From contig REDH01000084.1 in the NCBI GenBank assembly GCA_007693585.1, positions 1 through 36,516 on the forward strand: a DNA stretch of 36,516 nt, given 5' to 3'. This stretch comes from Deltaproteobacteria bacterium (lineage in GTDB: Bacteria > Myxococcota_A > Bradymonadia > REDH01). Positions 31,429-36,516 of the stretch are shown one piece after another. A model generated the notes under the pieces. It had not been told where the DNA came from. It did no database searches and saw only the letters and a list, made by a program, of their open reading frames with translations. Each line of letters starts with the position of its first letter. The first letter of the stretch is position 1. A program made the position numbers and the translations under genes.

Positions 31429-34311
31429 TCAAGCCCCGCCGTCCTCGCCTCGCGCATGGACAAAGGCCTCGAACTCGGCGCGGGGCGAAGGGCGGTGCAT
31501 CAACCAGCCCTGCATGCCCCAGCACCCCAGCTCACGCAGCCGGGCGGCTTGCAACTCCGTCTCCACACCCTCGGCGATCACCTCGAGCTCCATCGCGTGC
31601 GCCATGGCGATGATCGTGCGAATGATCGGGAGGTCCACGACCTCGTTATCAATGTCCCGCACGAACGACTGGTCGATCTTCAACTGGTGGATCGGGAGCT
31701 GACGCAGCGAGCGAAGGCTCGAATACCCGGTGCCGAAGTCGTCCATGCTGAACCGCAGGCCACGACCCCGAAGCGTTCGCATCGCCGAAGCAAGGTCATC
31801 CGGGTCCGTCGCGAACACCGACTCCGTGAGCTCGATCTGAAGCCGAACCAGCGGGAACGTGAAGCCCTCCAGCAGCTCGAGGGTCTCCGGAACGAACTCC
31901 GGGCGCTCGAACTCCCGGACGCTCACGTTCACCGACAGGGCGATGTCCCGGAAACGGGGATCGTGCTGCCAACTCTCAAGCGCCGCGCAACCCAGGGCGA
32001 GGACGCGGCGGCCCAGCGGAACGATCAGGCCCGTCTCCTCGGCCAGGGGAATGAAGCGGGCCGGCGACACCGCGCCGAGGGCAGGATCGTCCCAGCGGGC
32101 CAGGGCCTCCGCACCGATGATGCGGCCATCCATGTCGAACTGCCCCTGGAAGGCGAGGTGCAGACGATCCCCGTCGATCGCCGCCCGCAGGGCGCCGGCC
32201 ATGGCGATCCGCTCGTCGATCCGCGTCTGCATCGCCGGATCGAAGACCTGAGCCCGATTGCGGCCATCATGCTTCGCCCGGTACATCGCCACGTCCGCCT
32301 GCTGAAGGACCGTCCCCGCCTCCGCCTGCCCGTCGAACAGCGCGATGCCGATCGATGCCGCCATCGGGAGATGCGCCGCGGCCGACGTGCGGAGCGGGCT
32401 GCCCGCGTCCACGGCGAACCCGGAACGTAGCGCATCGAGCAGCCGCTCCGACAGCAGCTCGAGCCGATGGGCGGCAGCGGCCTCGCTCTCCGGAAGATCC
32501 TCCACCAGCACCACGAACTCGTCCCCGCCCATCCGCGCGACCGTGTCCTCCTCCCGGCAGGCGTGCCGAATGCGCGAAGCGACGTCGATCAGCAGCACGT
32601 CCCCCGCCTCGTGGCCCCGGGTGTCGTTCACATCCTTGAAGTCGTCGAGGTCGAGAAGAAGCAGGGCGCCATGGCCCGGCTGGCGGCCCTTGCGCTTGAT
32701 CGCATGTTCCAGTCGGTCGAGCAGCAGGCGCCGGTTCGGCAGGCCCGTCAACGCATCGTGCAGCGCCAGCCGACGGACCTCTTCCTCCTGCTCGCGCCGC
32801 CGCGTGACGTCGAGCAGTGAACCCGCCAGACCCGCGGGCTGCGCAGACCCCTGGGTCTCGCGAACCGCCCGGAGCTGCACCCAGCGCTCCGCACCGTCCC
32901 CCCTGACCAGCCGAAACTCGAAGTCCTCGTCCGGCGGCGCGTCCGAATCCCGAACGTCATCGAGCAACGCCGACACCGCGTCCCGGTCCTCCGGATGCAC
33001 CACGTCGAGCAGGACGCCGCCGAGACTCCGCAGAACGCTCAAACCCGTCAGCCGCTCCCACGCACGGTTGAGTAACGTCCACCGGAGCTTCGAGTCCGTG
33101 CGGAACACCACCTCGTGAAGCTGATCCACCAGGGCGCGGTATCGGGCCTCCTGGTCGTCACGCTGCGCCGTGATGTCGGCATGTGTCCCCACGATGCGGA
33201 CCGGAGCACCGTCCTCCGACCACTCCACCACACGCCCACGACTCAGGATCCAGCGCCAGCCACCCCCGCGCGAACGCATCCGGAACTCGAGCACGAGCGT
33301 GCCCTCGCCCCGCTCCCCGTACCGGCGCGCCGCGGCCACGACGGTGTCCCTCTCCTCCGGGTGCAGGAGCGACAACCACGCGTCGAAGCGGTTCGGAATC
33401 TCCTCTTCCTCGTACCCGAGCATCTCCTTCCAGCGGCGCGAATAGCGGACGTCGCCCGTCAACACGTCCCAGTCCCACACACCGTCCCCGCTGCCCTCCA
33501 GCGCGAACTGCCACCGCATCTCGCTCTCCCGAAGGTCCCGCTCGGAACGCTTCCGGCGGTCGATGTCCTGCGTCACCCCGTACAGGCGCCCGTGACCCGG
33601 CCCCGTCGCGTCCAGATGACCGATGAACCGCACCCACGACGAATCCGAGCCAGCCTGCAAACGCAGCTCTTCGTCGAACCCCGCTCCCGTCCGCGCCGCC
33701 GCATCGATCAGCCCACGCACCCGCTCCCGGTCCCTCCCTGCCAGAAACGTCGACAGATACCCCTCCAGCGTCGCTGTCTCATCGACGGCCAGGCCATGCA
33801 GCGCTGCCGCCACCGAGGTCAGCCGCACCCCCCCGCTGGACAGATCCACCTCCCACCCCCCCACACGGGCCACCTCGTTCGTCTCCTCCAGAAACCGCCG
33901 CGTCCGGGCCAGATCCTCCAGCGCCTCCCACAACCGCTGCTCGTTGTGCCGCACTGCGGTCACGTCGATCACGTACCCCGTGAACCCCGTCGGCTCCCCC
34001 GATGCATCCCGCACCACCGAGACGTGCTCCAGAACATGGCGCCACGAACCATCCGCATGCGCCACGCGATAGGCGTAGTGGCGGCGAGGGGGATTCGAGT
34101 GCGCCAGGGTCGCCTCGGCCGCCACCGTCACCGACTCCAGATCGTCCGGATGAACCAGACCGGCGTACCCGCCCTCCAGGGACAGCATCTCCTCGGGGGT
34201 CCGGCCCAGCACCTCCTCGACGTTCGCCGATATCTCCTCGACATGCCAGTCGTCCCCGGGAGACCATCGAACAGTGACCACGGGGCCCGAGTGGAAGTAC
34301 GGCTTGCTCAA
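31429..34311 (-). CDS. Multi-PAS GGDEF-EAL cyclic-di-GMP protein
   Basis: About 960 residues, soluble. Four PAS/PAC sensor units precede the enzymes (about 15-120, 145-250, 265-380 and 390-503; each ends in a DIT/DVT-type PAC motif such as GYVIDVTAV, HADITAQ, LLDVTRR). The cyclase domain has RMGGDEF (GGDEF 595-599) and a canonical I-site REED (586-589). The EAL domain reads AEALARW (735-737) with NVSVREFE, ELTES, DDFGTGYSS, KIDQSFV and EGVE, so both activities look intact. The chosen start is TTG 34311 with GAGGAG upstream; another in-frame TTG at 34401 would add 30 residues. The ferredoxin-reductase gene is divergent. Confidence 0.87.
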   Translation of the reverse strand: MSKPYFHSGPVVTVRWSPGDDWHVEEISANVEEVLGRTPEEMLSLEGGYAGLVHPDDLESVTVAAEATLAHSNPPRRHYAYRVAHADGSWRHVLEHVSVVRDASGEPTGFTGYVIDVTAVRHNEQRLWEALEDLARTRRFLEETNEVARVGGWEVDLSSGGVRLTSVAAALHGLAVDETATLEGYLSTFLAGRDRERVRGLIDAAARTGAGFDEELRLQAGSDSSWVRFIGHLDATGPGHGRLYGVTQDIDRRKRSERDLRESEMRWQFALEGSGDGVWDWDVLTGDVRYSRRWKEMLGYEEEEIPNRFDAWLSLLHPEERDTVVAAARRYGERGEGTLVLEFRMRSRGGGWRWILSRGRVVEWSEDGAPVRIVGTHADITAQRDDQEARYRALVDQLHEVVFRTDSKLRWTLLNRAWERLTGLSVLRSLGGVLLDVVHPEDRDAVSALLDDVRDSDAPPDEDFEFRLVRGDGAERWVQLRAVRETQGSAQPAGLAGSLLDVTRRREQEEEVRRLALHDALTGLPNRRLLLDRLEHAIKRKGRQPGHGALLLLDLDDFKDVNDTRGHEAGDVLLIDVASRIRHACREEDTVARMGGDEFVVLVEDLPESEAAAAHRLELLSERLLDALRSGFAVDAGSPLRTSAAAHLPMAASIGIALFDGQAEAGTVLQQADVAMYRAKHDGRNRAQVFDPAMQTRIDERIAMAGALRAAIDGDRLHLAFQGQFDMDGRIIGAEALARWDDPALGAVSPARFIPLAEETGLIVPLGRRVLALGCAALESWQHDPRFRDIALSVNVSVREFERPEFVPETLELLEGFTFPLVRLQIELTESVFATDPDDLASAMRTLRGRGLRFSMDDFGTGYSSLRSLRQLPIHQLKIDQSFVRDIDNEVVDLPIIRTIIAMAHAMELEVIAEGVETELQAARLRELGCWGMQGWLMHRPSPRAEFEAFVHARGEDGGA

Positions 34312-34570
34312 CGTCGTCGGCTCCTCACCAGGCTGGTCGCTCCGCAAGCCTGATCGCGTCGTCGGAATCCACCACCGAACAATGACGGGAACGCGGAACA
34401 ACCGTCAAGCGGCCGCCCCCACTTCTGCGCCAGAGGTGCGCCCGAAGGGAACAGTCTCCGGAAACCCTCGACGCTCCGGGACACAGACACACCAGGCCCC
34501 CTCGCCCCGAAGCCTCGTCCTGCGCGACGCCCACAACGCACCTCGTCATGGCTTCGAACCGGACTCGGTA

Positions 34571-34599
34571 TTGAACGTCGAACGAACGTTCGTTATCCT
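34571..34599 (+). promoter_or_regulatory. Promoter with a perfect palindromic operator in the spacer
   Basis: TTGAAC (34571-34576), a 17-base spacer and TATCCT (34594-34599) match 4/6 at both boxes. The spacer and the first base of the -10 carry AACGAACGTTCGTT (34581-34594), a perfect 14-bp palindrome. A dimeric repressor bound there would block RNA polymerase. The transcript would start near 34606, 29 bases before ATG 34635. The palindrome resembles operators of TetR-family fatty-acid regulators; no regulator gene is adjacent. Confidence 0.7.
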
Positions 34600-34634
34600 C
34601 AGCCGCGGAGTCGACCTCCCACACCCCGAGGACA

Positions 34635-35843
34635 ATGCTCCCCCTCTCCTGGTGGCCCACGGCCCTCCGCCTCGCAAGACTGCGAACCGTCTCCACGGTG
34701 CGGGCGGCCGCAGCTTCGGTGCGCAACAGCCCCCGCGACCCGTCCGAGCGCCGACACGACGCCTCCACGCTGCAGGCCCTCCTGCGGAGGGACAGGGACG
34801 AACGGCAGGCGCGCCTCGAGCAGGCCCGTGCAGCCGGCCTCTCCGCGGCCGGCGCCTTCCGGGCCACCCTCGTGGAGCGGTGCCCCGAAGGACAGCGCTC
34901 CGCCACGCTGCGCTTCCGACGGGACGATGGCCTGCCCCTGCGCTTCCTCCCCGGACAGTTCCTCACCCTCGAGGCGTCTCCGCACGGCGACCCGGTGGCA
35001 CGATCCTACAGCCTCTCCTCCGACCCGGCCGAGGGTGCGACCTTCGACATCACCGTGCGCGAACGCCCCGGGGGGGTGTTGTCTCCCTGGCTCGTGAACG
35101 GGATCCAGCCCGGGCATGTTCTGACCTTCGCAGGCCCTTCCGGCGCCTTCGGCATCCGGGAGGACGAGTCCGCCGCCGCATGGTGGCTCGTCGGGGCCGG
35201 CGCAGGCGCCACACCCCTCCTGTCCTGTGTGCACGGCCTGCTCGCGCGTCCCGACCCACCGGCGGTCCGCGTCCTCCTCCAGGACCGAACCCCCGCGGAC
35301 GCCCTGTTCCACCCCGGGCTCGATACGCTGGCGGAACGGCAACCGAACCTCGTCGTCGACCGGGTCTACACCCGGGGCCCGGGTGCGACAGGACGGTGGA
35401 ACTCCCCCGCCGACGTGCTGGACCACGTCCGGCCAGGGTCGAACGACCAGGTCCTGCTGTGTGGCCCGGGGCCCTGGATGAGCCTCGTCCGATCCGCCCT
35501 CGCGGAACAGGGCTTCCCCGAGGAACGCGTGCGCACCGAGTCATTCGCGCTCTCCCCACCATCCGAGCGGCCCGTGGGGGCCGTCCACGCCGTCCGCCTC
35601 GCACGCTCCGGCCGGCTCATCGCGGTGCGCGACGACCAGACGCTGCTCGATGCCACCCGGGAAGCCGGAGTGGCCTTGCCCTTCTCCTGCGGCATGGGCG
35701 GCTGTGCCGCCTGCAGACTGCGGGTCGTCGAGGGACAGGTGGCCATGCATGAACCCAACGCACTCAGCGCCGACGAACGCCGCGAGGGATATGTGCTCAC
35801 CTGCATCGCGTGTCCCCGGTCCACCCTCGTCATCGATGCCTGA
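34635..35843 (+). CDS. Ferredoxin-type FAD reductase with C-terminal 2Fe-2S domain
   Basis: A 402-residue electron-transfer protein. An N-terminal helical segment (1-70), then a ferredoxin-NADP reductase module: FAD motif RSYSLSS (123-129), GGVLSPWLVN, NAD(P) motif GAGAGATPLLS (187-197) and LLCGPGPWM (274-282). The C-terminal plant-type ferredoxin has Cys352, Cys357, Cys360 and Cys390. This layout is that of reductases that feed diiron oxygenases and acyl desaturases (PaaE/DesC style). GAGG precedes ATG 34635. It is followed after 24 bases by a ferritin-like diiron protein, its probable electron acceptor. Regulated by the palindrome-bearing promoter upstream. Confidence 0.86.
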   Translation: MLPLSWWPTALRLARLRTVSTVRAAAASVRNSPRDPSERRHDASTLQALLRRDRDERQARLEQARAAGLSAAGAFRATLVERCPEGQRSATLRFRRDDGLPLRFLPGQFLTLEASPHGDPVARSYSLSSDPAEGATFDITVRERPGGVLSPWLVNGIQPGHVLTFAGPSGAFGIREDESAAAWWLVGAGAGATPLLSCVHGLLARPDPPAVRVLLQDRTPADALFHPGLDTLAERQPNLVVDRVYTRGPGATGRWNSPADVLDHVRPGSNDQVLLCGPGPWMSLVRSALAEQGFPEERVRTESFALSPPSERPVGAVHAVRLARSGRLIAVRDDQTLLDATREAGVALPFSCGMGGCAACRLRVVEGQVAMHEPNALSADERREGYVLTCIACPRSTLVIDA

Positions 35844-35867
35844 CCTCCCCCGGAAACGGACCAGCCC

Positions 35868-36516
35868 ATGAACGCCACAGAGAGACTCACCTGGTTGATG
35901 CCCGTCGCCATGAGGCGCCGCGTCGAGCCCCTGCTCGAGCTCGTCTCCCTGCTCCGCGAGGTCGAGAACCCATCCAGAATCGCCGCGCTCGCTCCGTCGG
36001 TCGCCCGGGGATTCCTCCTGCGGCTCGGGCGAAAGCACGAGCGGACCGAAGTGGTGTCCGGTCATGCCACCCACTTCGACTGGACCTACACCTCCGACTT
36101 CCCGGAGATGCGGGAGCTCTACCGCCGCGCCAAACAGAACCAGTGGGACGCCGAGACAGCGCTCGACTGGTCCATCGACGTGGACCCCCACAACCCGGAA
36201 GTCCCGATGCTCCCATCGAACTTCCTCATCGTCGACGATCTCCCGCTGGGAGTGCGCCTCACGGTCCGCGAGGAGCGGGAGCTCTCCCGCTGCGTCGTCG
36301 CCTGGATGCTCTCCCAGTTCCTGCACGGGGAACAGGGCGCACTCTTCGCTTCCGCACAGGTCGTCGAGTCCGTCCAGTGGCTCGACGGAAAGCTCTATGG
36401 GGCCACCCAGGTCATGGACGAGGGACGACACGTCGAGACGTTCCACAGATACATCGACACCAAGCTCAACCGCCTCTACGTCATCAACGACAACCTCTTC
36501 ACCATCATCGACTCCC
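35868..36516 (+). CDS. Ferritin-like diiron oxygenase-type protein, 3' end outside window
   Basis: 216 complete codons are visible with no stop. The N-terminus (1-60) is helical and basic. Residues 90-106 read QNQWDAETALDWSIDVD. A ferritin-type helical bundle then shows SQFLHGEQGALFASAQ (149-164, Glu155) and ATQVMDEGRHVETF (179-192, Asp184/Glu185/His188), the Glu and Glu-x-x-His pair that binds two irons in this superfamily. The gene starts 24 bases after the reductase stop, so the two form a reductase/diiron-enzyme operon that would oxygenate or desaturate a hydrocarbon-type substrate. Only part of the metal set can be seen, because the second half lies outside the window. The substrate is unknown. 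Confidence 0.75.
   Translation, partial: MNATERLTWLMPVAMRRRVEPLLELVSLLREVENPSRIAALAPSVARGFLLRLGRKHERTEVVSGHATHFDWTYTSDFPEMRELYRRAKQNQWDAETALDWSIDVDPHNPEVPMLPSNFLIVDDLPLGVRLTVREERELSRCVVAWMLSQFLHGEQGALFASAQVVESVQWLDGKLYGATQVMDEGRHVETFHRYIDTKLNRLYVINDNLFTIIDS

Noticed and set aside
1-36516. CRISPR array, tRNA or rRNA genes, prophage
   Set aside because: No regularly spaced repeats, no tRNA-like cloverleaf or rRNA-like conserved sequence, and no phage structural genes were seen on reading through; a covariance-model scan would be the decisive test.

Overview
The window is about 70% GC and the genes show strong third-position G/C bias. Several features suggest a free-living Myxococcota (deltaproteobacterial) chromosome. 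These are a large CHASE-Ser/Thr kinase, many lipoproteins with low-complexity linkers, a receptor-L-like lipoprotein, multi-PAS GGDEF-EAL proteins and a degraded RHS-repeat gene. The taxonomic call is inferred from gene content only. I saw no rRNA, tRNA or CRISPR array.

Layout. 1-2.5 kb is a scrambled accessory patch: a nucleotidyltransferase-like gene cut by the window edge, an RHS-repeat fragment, and an intact IS3-family element (1174-2437, 26-bp imperfect terminal inverted repeats) that separates it from a truncated minus-strand ORF. 2.7-7 kb holds a small lipoprotein, a short-chain dehydrogenase and a PAS-PAS-GGDEF-EAL protein. 7.1-13.6 kb, all on the minus strand, is a compact catabolic cluster. 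In transcription order it encodes a threonine-aldolase-like PLP enzyme, an M20 deacetylase, an EctB/DoeD-like transaminase, a non-metallo M24 hydrolase and an aldehyde dehydrogenase. This matches ectoine degradation (hydrolysis, deacetylation, transamination, oxidation to aspartate). 13.9-19.4 kb encodes envelope proteins: a frameshifted beta-propeller-like lipoprotein, an outer-membrane barrel, and two tandem paralogous lipoproteins, each with its own TTGACA-type promoter.

19.7-22 kb is a TetR regulator translationally coupled to a ThDP enzyme of the acetolactate synthase/2-hydroxyacyl-CoA lyase type. 22.2-28 kb carries a histone-deacetylase/acetylpolyamine amidohydrolase-family enzyme, a lipoprotein with a protein-glutaminase-like Cys-His-Asp arrangement, an MGAT-like acyltransferase, and a two-gene redox operon (FAD oxidoreductase plus NapH/NosR-like membrane iron-sulfur protein). 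28-36.5 kb has a YebC/PmpR protein, a CHASE-domain Ser/Thr kinase, an ArsC/Spx-like protein and a second, larger PAS-GGDEF-EAL protein. It ends with an operon of a ferredoxin-type reductase and a ferritin-like diiron protein that runs off the window. That operon is driven by a promoter whose spacer contains a perfect 14-bp palindrome.

The most unusual items are the ectoine-type cluster with a threonine-aldolase-like gene upstream (a possible hydroxyectoine branch), the paired lipoproteins of unknown function, the glutaminase-like lipoprotein, and the palindrome-controlled reductase/diiron operon.
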